64,000 nt of DNA from Leclercia sp. LSNIH1 (GCF_002902985.1 NZ_CP026167.1:2852001-2916000); one strand, 5' to 3'; shown: positions 1-7,429, counted from the stretch's first letter. The notes: generated by a model not told the origin, from the letters alone. Numbers and translations: made by a program.

Positions 1-1053
1 AAATGGAGAAAAAACCATATCTCTGGAATGAATGATGCGTCTTAACTGTTTGCTTTGACTTAAAATAATCAAGTTTATTATAACAGAGGTAAAGATTACG
101 CCAGAAAGTGCGACTAATTGCTCTGTTAAATTGTCAAGTTTCCATAATCCTACTGCGGCCAATAAGGAAATAGGTACCGCAAAAATTTTTGTTGTTAATT
201 CATTAATGGTTTTAGCGGTTTTTTCTGCAAACTCAAGCTCAGCAGCAGCGACTTCTTTTCTCGATTTATGAAAGCTAAAACCACTTAGATAAACAGATAA
301 ATTGTTATCATAAGCGAGTCTTAATTCGGTCCAGTGCTTTATTAGTTGTTCAAAATCATATCCATTATCATTAACAAATTCCACCAGTGTGTTACGGAAT
401 ATGCCACGTTTTTCAACATGATGATTTACATCATCTGCAGAAAAATCATCTTGAAGCTGTTCAACAATCGAACAGTCAACATCAGTGTAAGATAGCATTT
501 CCTTTGTAATGACAGGTTGTAGGAGAGCAGATTTTGACCTTCCCTCAGACCCTTGAATGAAAACCAGGCGTGGCTCTCCATCAGTGGCTTTTTTATCATG
601 GTAATGTGCTAATTTTGAAAGGGATTTTATCAGCTTACATATGTTTTCTACCTTTCGAATAGATGCAGGGACATTCGTATCTGCGGAGTGGTAGTCCTCA
701 TCGCATATATAGAAATCATCGGGGAAGTCACCATTTCGTACTGATGAAAATTTTATAAGCTCAGTCACAGATTGATGGAATCGATGAACACTATCTCTGG
801 GTAATTTTACAGTTAATTCGATTTCTACCCAAGTGTCTGGCAGTTTTGTGTCCTGTATTTCGATGCCATCAATAAAGAATTCACCCTCAGCTATACATTG
901 TTGAAAGTAATTGGCAGACATGAAATGAGTAAGAATAGTCTTGGCTTCTAAAGAATAAGACAGGGATAACGTCAAATGAAGACCATCAATAGCTGGTTTT
1001 CCAGCTAATCGATATAAATCAACAAGAGTTTTTAATGACGTATTATCCTTCAT
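1..1053 (-). CDS. Membrane-anchored partner of NdpA-like protein (partial)
   Basis: The frame is open for 351 codons from an ATG at 1053 to the window edge, so the C-terminus is missing. I do not recognise the family. The first ~270 residues look soluble. They are followed by two hydrophobic segments near the visible end (around IFAVPISLLAAVG and LVALSGVIFTSVIINLIIL), suggesting a cytoplasmic domain anchored by a hairpin of membrane helices. The ATG lies inside the last codons of the NdpA-like gene (11-base overlap), so the two are translationally coupled and probably act together. The DNA is much more AT-rich than the phage late genes, a sign of separate acquisition. A defence or exclusion role is inference only. 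Confidence 0.75.
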   Translation of the reverse strand, partial: MKDNTSLKTLVDLYRLAGKPAIDGLHLTLSLSYSLEAKTILTHFMSANYFQQCIAEGEFFIDGIEIQDTKLPDTWVEIELTVKLPRDSVHRFHQSVTELIKFSSVRNGDFPDDFYICDEDYHSADTNVPASIRKVENICKLIKSLSKLAHYHDKKATDGEPRLVFIQGSEGRSKSALLQPVITKEMLSYTDVDCSIVEQLQDDFSADDVNHHVEKRGIFRNTLVEFVNDNGYDFEQLIKHWTELRLAYDNNLSVYLSGFSFHKSRKEVAAAELEFAEKTAKTINELTTKIFAVPISLLAAVGLWKLDNLTEQLVALSGVIFTSVIINLIILSQSKQLRRIIHSRDMVFSPF

Positions 1054-2188
1054 CCACATCACCTGTTGTTTGCTTTTCCTTTAATGCTAACTCTATAGCT
1101 TCTATGGCATTAATCGGAAGATTTGTAAATGTTAGTGATTTATTTGAAATATTATAGCAGATATCAGCATCAGCAGTCGTGCCAAGAAGTGCTTTTTCGA
1201 AATTGAAACTATAACCATCTCCCTTATATTTGACGTTAAGTATTTTGTTAAGCTCTGCACGACTTACATTGAACTCAACAGGGATGCGAAGCTCTTCACT
1301 ATTAAGGTGACTAATTAAGTCGGAGGATAATTTTTCTCTAACTTCGTCGTCTACATAGGTCATGTGCTTAAATGCCATAGCAGAAATATCAGATAACTTA
1401 GCTGGTTGGATGTTTTTTGCTTGAGTTTCCAGATAATTTAGCACTTCATTTTTGAAGTCACGAGCATGCTTTTTTAGTTGGTCATGTTTCTTAAAGAACA
1501 GCATAACTTCATTTGGAAGGCTTTTTGTGGCTTTATTGGATGTAATGCCTTTATCACAGCCAAGCGATAAGATGAAATAACCCGAAGCTGCCTGCTGTCC
1601 GGTTGTACTGATAAAGCTTAAATAGCTTAGATCTTGTTTATCAATATCACTGGAATTCTGATAGTAATGGAATTTATCAAAATTAACTCTGGCTGCTTGG
1701 TTAATCTTTGTCAGATCCAGTTGTTCGAGAAGTTCTGGTTCCAGTTTCGCGCTTAGTTTTATCCCGTCTTTTTGCTTAATCATTGTTACTAAGAAGAAGT
1801 GAGTTCCATCCCGATGATAATCAGCAAAAACGATTACGCCACCTGAAGCCCATAGTTGTTTTTCTGCCTCGTCAGCTAATTTATTCATAACTTCAACAGT
1901 TAGATCTATGAACTGCTGAGGTGTGGGTTTTAAAGTACTAGTGTAACTTTCTATTGCATCTGGAACGGGACCGCGTTCAGTCAGTTCCTCTTTGAACACC
2001 CCATAATAAGCTGAATTACCTTTCTTACCATACAGTCCATTAATTTCATTAATCAATTTCAATACGATATGATTAGCGGGATCAAGAATCGTATCTCTAA
2101 ATTTGATTTTATTTGCCGGATTGATGGGCTTCTTAGCTTCTTTTAAAAGTTCATGGACAATTACATAATTTAATGTGATATCTGTCAC
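1043..2188 (-). CDS. NdpA/YejK-like nucleoid-associated protein
   Basis: This 381-residue protein resembles the 37-kDa nucleoid-associated family of E. coli YejK (335 aa). The N-terminal pattern of a short strand and helix followed by RDTILDP, the middle ASGGVIVFADYHRDGTHFFLV block and the C-terminal FNFEKALLG block correspond to conserved parts of that family. It is somewhat longer than YejK. The start is a GTG at 2188 with AAGGA upstream. It is the first gene of a leftward pair with a membrane protein and runs against the phage late genes. It may be prophage cargo that binds DNA. YejK-type proteins associate with the nucleoid, but their molecular role is poorly defined. Confidence 0.75.
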   Translation of the reverse strand: MTDITLNYVIVHELLKEAKKPINPANKIKFRDTILDPANHIVLKLINEINGLYGKKGNSAYYGVFKEELTERGPVPDAIESYTSTLKPTPQQFIDLTVEVMNKLADEAEKQLWASGGVIVFADYHRDGTHFFLVTMIKQKDGIKLSAKLEPELLEQLDLTKINQAARVNFDKFHYYQNSSDIDKQDLSYLSFISTTGQQAASGYFILSLGCDKGITSNKATKSLPNEVMLFFKKHDQLKKHARDFKNEVLNYLETQAKNIQPAKLSDISAMAFKHMTYVDDEVREKLSSDLISHLNSEELRIPVEFNVSRAELNKILNVKYKGDGYSFNFEKALLGTTADADICYNISNKSLTFTNLPINAIEAIELALKEKQTTGDVDEG

Positions 2189-2307
2189 GTTAAAATTCCT
2201 TAAATGATTGTTTTGTTGTAGCTTACAAAAACGCTAACGCGTACGCAAAAAATATCTTAATCTGTTAAGGGTGGTTTATACGAAATCGACTTAAAACGAT
2301 ACCTAAG

Positions 2308-2329
2308 CCTCGCTCCGGCGGGGTTTTTT
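2308..2329 (+). terminator. Rho-independent terminator with UCCG tetraloop
   Basis: A stem of CCTCGC and GCGGGG closes a TCCG loop and is followed by six T residues. It faces rightward and precedes the first structured RNA copy. It could end an upstream rightward transcript or act as a late-leader terminator that needs antitermination. Confidence 0.65.
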
Positions 2330-2389
2330 ATTATTAATAAATAGTAAATAAAATGTATCTTTTAAGGTGCAAGCCACGTAGAGTGCGCG

Positions 2390-2496
2390 TGTGGTGAATC
2401 CCCCTCAGCGGTGGGGCGGCTAGGCAAAACGAGTCGGGTTTGTAAACGCGATTCTGTGGTCTAGCACAGGGTCACCGGGAGGCACCCGGCACCACA
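2390..2496 (+). ncRNA. Structured phage RNA, copy A
   Basis: This is the first of six related elements in the prophage. The ends pair as TGTGGTG with CACCACA. Inside are an ATCCCCC...GGGGC hairpin, a middle arm (GCTAG with CTAGC) and a 3' hairpin CCGGG-AGGCA-CCCGG. A separate terminator follows at 2520. The closing stem changes in a compensating way among copies, which supports a folded RNA. I cannot name the family; C4 antisense RNA and other prophage RNA models should be compared. Confidence 0.7.
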
Positions 2497-2519
2497 ACCT
2501 CAGTATCATCTATTTCCAG

Positions 2520-2545
2520 GGCTGTCGATTGGCGGCCTTTTTGTT
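2520..2545 (+). terminator. Terminator of RNA copy A
   Basis: GGCTGTC pairs with GGCGGCC around a GATT loop and is followed by TTTTTG and further T residues. It lies 23 bases after RNA copy A, so the RNA would be a free transcript of about 150 nt. Confidence 0.75.
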
Positions 2546-2648
2546 TTACATGATTCTGGTCTTCATAGTACCGCCGATCTTTTTCGTTCTTACCGAATAA
2601 ATAAACAGATAAAGTTAGCTTTATTGCAGGAAAGCGATTAGGCTGCGT

Positions 2649-2750
2649 CTGTGGTGAATCCCCCTAAGCGGTGGGGCGACTAGACTGGGAGGTGAATGAC
2701 GCGATTCTGTGGTCTAGCATAGAGTCACCGGGAGGCACCCGGCACTACAG
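2649..2750 (+). ncRNA. Structured phage RNA, copy B
   Basis: This is the second copy. Its closing stem is CTGTGGTG with CACTACAG, where a G-C pair of copy A has become G-U. The middle arm pairs CTAGAC with GTCTAG, and the 3' hairpin is the invariant CCGGG-AGGCA-CCCGG. The upstream flank (TTTTTCGTTC, then AAACAGATAAA) resembles that of copy C, so the repeat unit includes its own promoter region as well as the RNA and terminator. Confidence 0.7.
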
Positions 2751-2771
2751 TTCCATTACCACAGTTTTTAA

Positions 2772-2796
2772 GGCTGCCGATTGGCGGCCTTTTTGT
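2772..2796 (+). terminator. Terminator of RNA copy B
   Basis: GGCTGCC pairs with GGCGGCC around a GATT loop, followed by a T tract. It is nearly identical to the terminator after copy A, which supports tandem duplication of whole transcription units. Confidence 0.75.
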
Positions 2797-2900
2797 TTTA
2801 CCTGACCCTAACCTGCACAGCACTGCTGGTCTTTTTGTTCATACTGAATATATAAACAGATAAAAATAGCTTTATGGCAGAAAGAAGACTAGGCTGTGCC

Positions 2901-3002
2901 TGTGATGAATCCCCCTATGCGGCGGGGCGACTAGACTGGCAGGTGAGTAGAACGCGGTTCTGTGGTCTGGCGCAGGATCACCGGGAGGCACCCGGCATCA
3001 CA
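2901..3002 (+). ncRNA. Structured phage RNA, copy C
   Basis: This is the third tandem copy. The closing stem is TGTGATG with CATCACA, a compensated G-C to A-T change relative to copy A. The middle arm starts with CTAGAC and the 3' hairpin is unchanged. Unlike copies A and B it has no clear terminator. Only a weak AC(T)4C/G(A)4GT hairpin at 3016-3037 separates it from the next gene, so it may be a leader for the gene at 3091. Confidence 0.68.
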
Positions 3003-3090
3003 ACCAGTTCGCAACTACTTTTCCCTTATTTGAAAAGTCATATAATGCCGCTTTGATAAGTTCTATCAGAGTTTGAAGAGGGCGTTATGT

Positions 3091-3276
3091 ATGAAAGAAG
3101 GCTTCTATTGGATACAGCACCAAGGGAAGATCCAAGTTGCTTATTACAGCAACGGCGAAACTGAAGACCTTGAAACGGGCCGAACCATAACAGGTATCTG
3201 GCATCTAACCCAAGGCGATGACATTTGCGATAACGGAGAAGCAGAAGTTTTAGAAGGTCCTTTGCCTCACCCGTAA
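3091..3276 (+). CDS. Conserved small lambdoid phage protein
   Basis: The protein has 61 residues, begins MKEGFYWIQHQGK and contains DLETGRTITGIWHLTQGDD. It is a small protein I recognise as widespread in lambdoid prophages, without a known function. It has no membrane segment or signal. The ATG at 3091 is chosen because GAGGGCG lies about nine bases upstream; a TTG 18 bases earlier is in frame but lacks a site. It sits directly after RNA copy C, which has no terminator, so it may be read from that promoter. Confidence 0.75.
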   Translation: MKEGFYWIQHQGKIQVAYYSNGETEDLETGRTITGIWHLTQGDDICDNGEAEVLEGPLPHP

Positions 3277-3307
3277 TATTGTCGGCCGGCTAGCTAATCG
3301 CTAAATC

Positions 3308-3337
3308 TTGTTATTATTCGAATTCGTTACCTGTATA
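3308..3337 (+). promoter_or_regulatory. Possible sigma-70 promoter for the copper-storage-like gene
   Basis: TTGTTA and TGTATA are spaced by 18 bases, about 100 bases before the start of the cysteine-rich gene. No metal-regulator operator was recognised. The assignment is by eye. Confidence 0.3.
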
Positions 3338-3437
3338 TGCCAGTTAGGCAAATTTGGAATAACGATATCTTCTATTGGCATAATCGCATTCAGGTAACCA
3401 GGCTTAATTTTCTGCTTACGACTGAAAGGAGCGAATT

Positions 3438-3761
3438 ATGCCAATTAACCATGCTGAATGCATCGAGGCCTGCTACAAATGCGCGGCTGCCTGTGATTAT
3501 TGTGCTGCTTCATGTCTGAAAGAAGAACAAGTGGATATGATGCGTGAGTGCATAAGACTCGATATGCAGTGCGCGAATATTTGTCGGCTCGCAGCGCAAT
3601 TTATGACCTTTGATAGTGAATTTGCCAAATCGCTATGCCGGGTCTGCGCAGAAGTCTGTCAGAAATGCGGTGAAGAATGTGGGAAGCACGAAGCAGAACA
3701 TTGTCAGAAATGCTCTGAAGCTTGCCTTCGTTGCGCAGAAGCGTGCCGCTCGATGGCTTAA
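3438..3761 (+). CDS. Cysteine-rich four-helix-bundle copper-binding protein (DUF326/Csp-like)
   Basis: The protein has 107 residues, 19 of them cysteine, arranged as repeated CxxC and CxxxC steps along predicted helices (for example C12, C15, C19, C22, C26 and C67, C70, C74, C77, C81). This is the pattern of copper storage proteins, which hold many Cu(I) ions inside a four-helix bundle. No signal peptide is present, so it should act in the cytoplasm. A good AAAGGAGC site precedes the ATG. It lies in the leader between RNA copies C and D, a usual place for lysogenic-conversion genes. Metal content is inferred from the family. Confidence 0.8.
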   Translation: MPINHAECIEACYKCAAACDYCAASCLKEEQVDMMRECIRLDMQCANICRLAAQFMTFDSEFAKSLCRVCAEVCQKCGEECGKHEAEHCQKCSEACLRCAEACRSMA

Positions 3762-3836
3762 TGGAACTTGCTTCCAGTTTTCTGTTTGAGCATCGACACT
3801 TTAGAATTCTGACAAACTTTTGCTATTGTTAAGAGT

Positions 3837-3943
3837 CAGGTGAATCCCCCTGTGCGGCGGGGCAATCCAGTTAACTGCTAAGTGCAGATATGCTTGCGGC
3901 TCGTATAACTGGTAACGAGTCACCGGGAGGCACCCGGCACCTG
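3837..3943 (+). ncRNA. Structured phage RNA, copy D
   Basis: This is the fourth copy. The closing stem is CAGGTG with CACCTG. The middle arm pairs CCAGTTA with TAACTGG and carries a small CTGC/GCAG hairpin. The 3' hairpin is CCGGG-AGGCA-CCCGG. It is almost identical to copy F near the other end of the prophage but differs in its middle arm from copies A to C, so two subfamilies exist. Confidence 0.7.
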
Positions 3944-3972
3944 TCTTAGTATCAATACCTGGGTTTAGTATT

Positions 3973-3999
3973 GCCTGCTTGCAAAAGCAGGCTTTTTTT
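3973..3999 (+). terminator. Terminator of RNA copy D
   Basis: GCCTGCTT pairs with AAGCAGGC around GCAA and is followed by seven T residues. It lies 29 bases after copy D. Confidence 0.85.
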
Positions 4000-4151
4000 A
4001 TATGCGCTTCGTTAGTAGTGCTATTATTTAATCGTAACCAAGCCATAACCATTAACCGGAGCTCCTGACCGGTCAGTAATGCTGCTCGACACAGTTGCAA
4101 TACGGATGGTGGCTGGGGAACATGCCTACCTACTTAGATTTAAACTCAGTT

Positions 4152-4180
4152 AGGCCCGCTGAAAATGCGGGCCTTTTTTT
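4152..4180 (+). terminator. Strong terminator before the lysis operon
   Basis: AGGCCCGC pairs with GCGGGCCT around seven bases and is followed by seven T residues. It lies about 100 bases before the holin gene, so late transcription from the left must read through it, as expected for a Q-type antitermination system. Confidence 0.85.
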
Positions 4181-4282
4181 ATCTCAGGCTCCCGGAACCC
4201 CCATCACTCGTCTTGTCGTTAATTCATCCGGAAAGCCTGAACCCTACCCAAACAACACCCGCATCCCAGCGAGGTGAGAGAA

Positions 4283-4522
4283 ATGTCCCGTATGAGCAAA
4301 CTTGTCACCGGAGTCGCCCTCGGCACCTCAGGAGGAACCATCCTGAACGGCGTCCTCACAAAACTGAGCCCTGACGAATGGAGCGCCATCGGCGTACTGG
4401 CTGGTATTGCCGGGATCATCGTTACAGGGCTCATTAACTGGTACTTCAAACGTAAAGTCGCCAATGCGCAGGTAAAGGCGCTTGAGAAGTACGGTCCAGC
4501 AGTCAAAGTCGGAGATGATTAA
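4283..4522 (+). CDS. S: Pinholin, phage 21 S type
   Basis: The 79-residue protein begins MSRMSKLVTGVALGTSGGT and contains SPDEWSAIGVLAGIAG followed by a second hydrophobic helix and a basic tail. Order and wording match the S21 pinholin (71 aa), which makes small membrane holes that depolarise the membrane and release SAR endolysins. Two starts, M1 at 4283 and M4 at 4292, copy the dual-start arrangement of S21 that sets lysis timing. GAGG eight bases upstream supports 4283. It is followed at once by the endolysin gene. Confidence 0.85.
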   Translation: MSRMSKLVTGVALGTSGGTILNGVLTKLSPDEWSAIGVLAGIAGIIVTGLINWYFKRKVANAQVKALEKYGPAVKVGDD

Positions 4523-5026
4523 ATGCCAATGCCCAGTAGCCTGCGTAACAAACTCATCGCCGCTGCTGGTGGCGGTGCAATGCTGATCGCCTCGCTGTTT
4601 CTCGGTGGGCAGGATGGTGTCGAAGGGCGGAAGTATGAAGCCTATAAAGACGTCGCCGGGGTGTGGACTGTCTGCGACGGCCATACAGGTCGGGATATCG
4701 TGAGAGGCAAGAAGTATACCGATCGCGAATGTGACCAGCTGCTATGGAAAGACCTCCAGCCAGCCAAGAGTACGGTAGACAATCTGGTCAAGGTACAGCT
4801 GGGCGAATATCAGCGCGCCGCCCTTTACAGCTTTGTCTTTAACGTTGGTTCTGATGCGTTCTCGAAGTCCACGCTACTGCGCAAGCTGAATAAAGGTGAT
4901 CATGACGGAGCGTGCGACGAAATGCGGCGTTGGGTTTACGCTGGTGGCATGAAATGGAAAGGCCTTCAGAACCGGCGAGAGATGGAACGATCGATGTGCC
5001 TGGCGGAGAGCAGCAATGACTTTTGA
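4523..5026 (+). CDS. R: SAR endolysin (T4-type lysozyme, R21-like)
   Basis: The 167-residue muramidase has a short N-terminal helix rich in Gly and Ala (residues ~11-29) typical of a signal-anchor-release segment, so it is exported by the host Sec system and held in the membrane until pinholin acts. The catalytic triad E34, D43 and T49 has the E-8-D-5-T spacing of phage 21 R. The C-terminal half (GALYSF-like block and RRWVYAGG) is typical of the family. It begins directly after the holin stop and overlaps Rz by 11 bases. Confidence 0.9.
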   Translation: MPMPSSLRNKLIAAAGGGAMLIASLFLGGQDGVEGRKYEAYKDVAGVWTVCDGHTGRDIVRGKKYTDRECDQLLWKDLQPAKSTVDNLVKVQLGEYQRAALYSFVFNVGSDAFSKSTLLRKLNKGDHDGACDEMRRWVYAGGMKWKGLQNRREMERSMCLAESSNDF

Positions 5027-5474
5027 ATGGAAACCTCTGATTCTGTTTGCCGTGATGACGGTAGCCGGTGCTCTCGCGTTCTGGTTCTATGGCATAGCTC
5101 AAGACGAGCGTCAGCGCGCCGACACTGCCGAACACAGCCTGAAGCTTGCGAAAGATGTGATAAGCAATATGCAACAGCGTCAGCGCGACGTTGCAGCTCT
5201 GGATGCGAAATACACAAAGGAATTAGCCGATGCAAAAGCTGAAAATGATGCTCTGCAGCGCAAGCTTGATAATGGTGGCCGGGTGCTCGTCAAAGGCAAG
5301 TGTCCTGTGTCAGCCTCAACCGAAGCCAGCACCTCCGGCGTGGGCCATGATGCCACCATCGAACTCTCTGACGCTGCTGGACGAAACGTTCTCGGTATCC
5401 GAGCCGGGATTAAGCAAGACCAGTCAGCGTTAAGGGTGCTGCAGGAATACATCAATACGCAGTGCCTGAAGTAG
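5016..5474 (+). CDS. Rz: Rz inner-membrane spanin
   Basis: The 152-residue type II membrane protein has one N-terminal helix (residues ~6-25) and a long charged periplasmic coiled coil. Together with Rz1 it bridges and fuses the inner and outer membranes at the end of lysis. Length and order agree with lambda Rz (153 aa). Its start lies within the last codons of the endolysin gene, and a complete Rz1 gene is nested in another frame. Confidence 0.9.
   Translation: MTFEWKPLILFAVMTVAGALAFWFYGIAQDERQRADTAEHSLKLAKDVISNMQQRQRDVAALDAKYTKELADAKAENDALQRKLDNGGRVLVKGKCPVSASTEASTSGVGHDATIELSDAAGRNVLGIRAGIKQDQSALRVLQEYINTQCLK
5230..5433 (+). CDS. Rz1: Rz1 outer-membrane spanin lipoprotein
   Basis: The 67-residue protein is encoded entirely inside Rz in the +1 frame. 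It begins MQKLKMMLC like lambda Rz1, has a lipobox ending A-G-C with the lipidated Cys at residue 19, and has a proline-rich mature part (QPQPKPAPPAW). It is expected to sit in the outer membrane and contact Rz. The nested arrangement is the classic lambdoid one. Confidence 0.9.
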   Translation: MQKLKMMLCSASLIMVAGCSSKASVLCQPQPKPAPPAWAMMPPSNSLTLLDETFSVSEPGLSKTSQR

Positions 5475-5514
5475 CTGCTAGAAACTATACCCCATGTGAA
5501 GCTAACAAAAGAAA

Positions 5515-5552
5515 ACCCTTATAAGCAGGAAATCCGGCCTGCTTATAAGGGT
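5515..5552. repeat. Perfect 15-bp inverted repeat with 8-base loop
   Basis: ACCCTTATAAGCAGG and its exact complement flank AAATCCGG, 40 bases after Rz. There is no T tract on either side, so it is not a standard terminator. It could be a processed hairpin at the 3' end of the lysis mRNA or a protein-binding palindrome. Confidence 0.75.
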
Positions 5553-5751
5553 ATGCAAATGCATATCGTTACCCTATTACCATAGTTGCTTCACTGAAAT
5601 ATCATTATGGGAACAGTCTTAGAAGCGAGGCTGCTTTATTCACTGACAAGTAAGTGGTTGCACTCATCAATTCAATTGGAAATGTTCGTTTAAATGAAGG
5701 AAGGATAAAACGTTGACGGGTTGCGATTGTGAGACGAGGTGTGATTCTAAA

Positions 5752-5776
5752 AACAAAAAAAGCCCCGGTGTGGGGC
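5752..5776 (-). terminator. Leftward terminator
   Basis: On the minus strand GCCCC, ACACC and GGGGC form a hairpin followed by seven T residues. No leftward gene of usual size ends here, so it probably belongs to a lost gene or a small leftward transcript. Confidence 0.65.
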
Positions 5777-6572
5777 AACTTTGAGTCAAACTATTTTTCT
5801 TCTTATGTGCTTCTAGCTTTCGTAGCGCGGGGACAATAACACTTTCGTTAGAAATTGCAATTATTTTACAACTTTAAGTGATTTTTATCCATTCCTCTGG
5901 CTTACGCCTTGCTTTGAAAGTATCCCCCGGCAGTGGATGATAGCATTGATTTATCCACCTGAAGGTAACCGCGTGAAGCACTAACGCGCCAGATCGAAGC
6001 AGCTGAATGGCGGCAAATGCAAGCAATGGCCTTCTCCTGAATCTCTGATTACAGAACCGGCTGTATATCTGGTAAGGATTGATGAGATAAAATTATAGAG
6101 CGCGCCAATCCCGAACTGGCTATGGGTGACTACAGAACGATGAAATCTCCAGACATGAGCGCGACCAAAGCATGAGTATGGTTGCCATTACAGAGTACAG
6201 TTGATGATGAAAACGATAAAGACTTCACCTGATCTTCATGCATGATTCCAGTTTATCATGCTACCTTTCTGGGTTTGTCGCGTTAAATTATGCCAGCAGG
6301 CAGCACATCCCAGCACTTTTTCTTTTTAATGGATGCTTAACTTTTTTTTATGTATAGACTCAAATCACCTCTCCTGAGATGGTTATGAGGAAGGTGTATT
6401 GCTTGTATATGAAAGACAGTTCGCTTGGTGGCACCAAAGTAATATGGTCTGGAAGATAAGCAGTGCTAATAAAGGTCATGCAGTAACATGGTTTTTTTCT
6501 AAGTGTCAGCGTTTTTTTGAAGACAAAGCGAAAATTGCCTTAAAACAGACGCACGGGGATTGAGGCAAATCG

Positions 6573-6800
6573 ATGAAAAAGGTTTTGGTCTTCTTTAACT
6601 CCCAACAGGTAGAAGTCGTAAATGTGCTTAAACCTGTAACAGCTATTATACGGAATTACCCAAACGGTGATGAAGTATCGTTAAAAATAATGCTTACCGG
6701 AATACATTCATTAACAGGTGATCACGTCGAGATTTGTGTTGCTTCCGATCGGGAGCTGACTAAAGAAGAAGTGATAAATGCAGTGAATAAATACCTTTGA
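6573..6800 (+). CDS. Small hypothetical phage protein
   Basis: I do not recognise this 75-residue protein, which begins MKKVLVFFNSQQVEVV. It has no clear membrane segment; the C-terminal SDRELTKEEVINAVNKYL looks helical. GAGG seven bases before the ATG supports the start. It lies alone between the degraded stretch and RNA copy E, where small accessory genes are common in lambdoid phages. Confidence 0.6.
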   Translation: MKKVLVFFNSQQVEVVNVLKPVTAIIRNYPNGDEVSLKIMLTGIHSLTGDHVEICVASDRELTKEEVINAVNKYL

Positions 6801-6876
6801 CTGTACGTAAGCGGCATCAAAAGTTATTTCAGTCTGTGAATGAGTGAGATGATATCAGAATCAACACTCTAAAAAT

Positions 6877-7009
6877 TATGGTGTATCCCCCTCAGCGGCG
6901 GGGCTAAGTAACCTGAACGCTCTTCTTCACGGGCGCTCATCATGAAAGACTGAAGCAGCGAGTCACGGGTGGTTAACCCAGGACTCACCGGGAGGCACCC
7001 GGCACCATA
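6877..7009 (+). ncRNA. Structured phage RNA, copy E
   Basis: This is the fifth and longest copy (133 bases). The closing stem is TATGGTG with CACCATA, compensated relative to the others. TATCCCCC and GGGGC form the first hairpin, the middle arm has TAACC and GGTTA and is enlarged by about 30 bases, and the 3' hairpin CCGGG-AGGCA-CCCGG is unchanged. Confidence 0.68.
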
Positions 7010-7017
7010 TGCCCAAA

Positions 7018-7045
7018 GCCCTTGTACAGTTACAGGGGCTTTTTA
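7018..7045 (+). terminator. Terminator of RNA copy E
   Basis: GCCCTTGTA pairs with TACAGGGGC around CAGT, followed by five T residues. It begins eight bases after copy E. Confidence 0.8.
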
Positions 7046-7238
7046 TCGACTTCAACGTGAGCAGAACTAACATGGCGAAGTCGCTATATAATTGATTATG
7101 CAGGAAATTTCCTTGTGCATGCAGCGTCTGCAATATTGATGGTCTATAATTTATATACAGTTATGGTTAAGGACTGTTAATCAAAAACTGTCACCTTGCT
7201 GGAGAATGGAAACTGTAAATGAATCAGAAGAGGTTAAA

Positions 7239-7412
7239 ATGAAAATTGAAGCTCTGACGCAAAAGGCTGAGGAAGACATTGCCGCTCTGATAGCCAAAAA
7301 AATTTCAGAACTAAGAAAAAAAACCGGAAAAGAAATTTCTGAAATTCAATTTGTTGCTCGCGAAACGATGACAGGCCTTGAAGGTTATGACATAAAAATT
7401 AAACTAATTTAA
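7239..7412 (+). CDS. Small conserved lambdoid protein (KISEL/FVARE type)
   Basis: The 57-residue protein starts MKIEALTQKAEED and contains KKISELRKKTGKEISEIQFVARE. I recognise similar small proteins next to cos in other lambdoid prophages, without known function. The ATG at 7239 is preferred because GAAGAGG lies five bases upstream; the in-frame ATG at 7206 has GGAGA too close. A decayed relative of its C-terminal part occurs at 33796-33873. Confidence 0.65.
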   Translation: MKIEALTQKAEEDIAALIAKKISELRKKTGKEISEIQFVARETMTGLEGYDIKIKLI

Positions 7413-7429
7413 TCTCACCTTCCAAACAC

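Larger units (their letters stand above)
5475..6572 (+). other. Gene-poor, degraded stretch after the lysis genes
   Basis: No intact gene of normal length was seen. The stretch holds a perfect 15-bp inverted repeat (5515-5552), a leftward terminator (5752-5776) with no clear gene feeding it, and a short rightward remnant at 5975-6040 that reads EALTRQIEAAEWRQMQ before a stop and looks like the end of a lost phage gene. Lambda has bor at about this place; I do not see bor here. Confidence 0.6.

Noticed and set aside
2874..3056. 60-codon frame across RNA copy C
   Set aside because: It reads through the conserved RNA structure, which is preserved as pairing and not as codons in the other copies.
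7143..7163. Second LexA box near CTATAATTTATATACAG
   Set aside because: The left half lacks CTG at the required ten-base spacing, so it does not fit CTG-N10-CAG.
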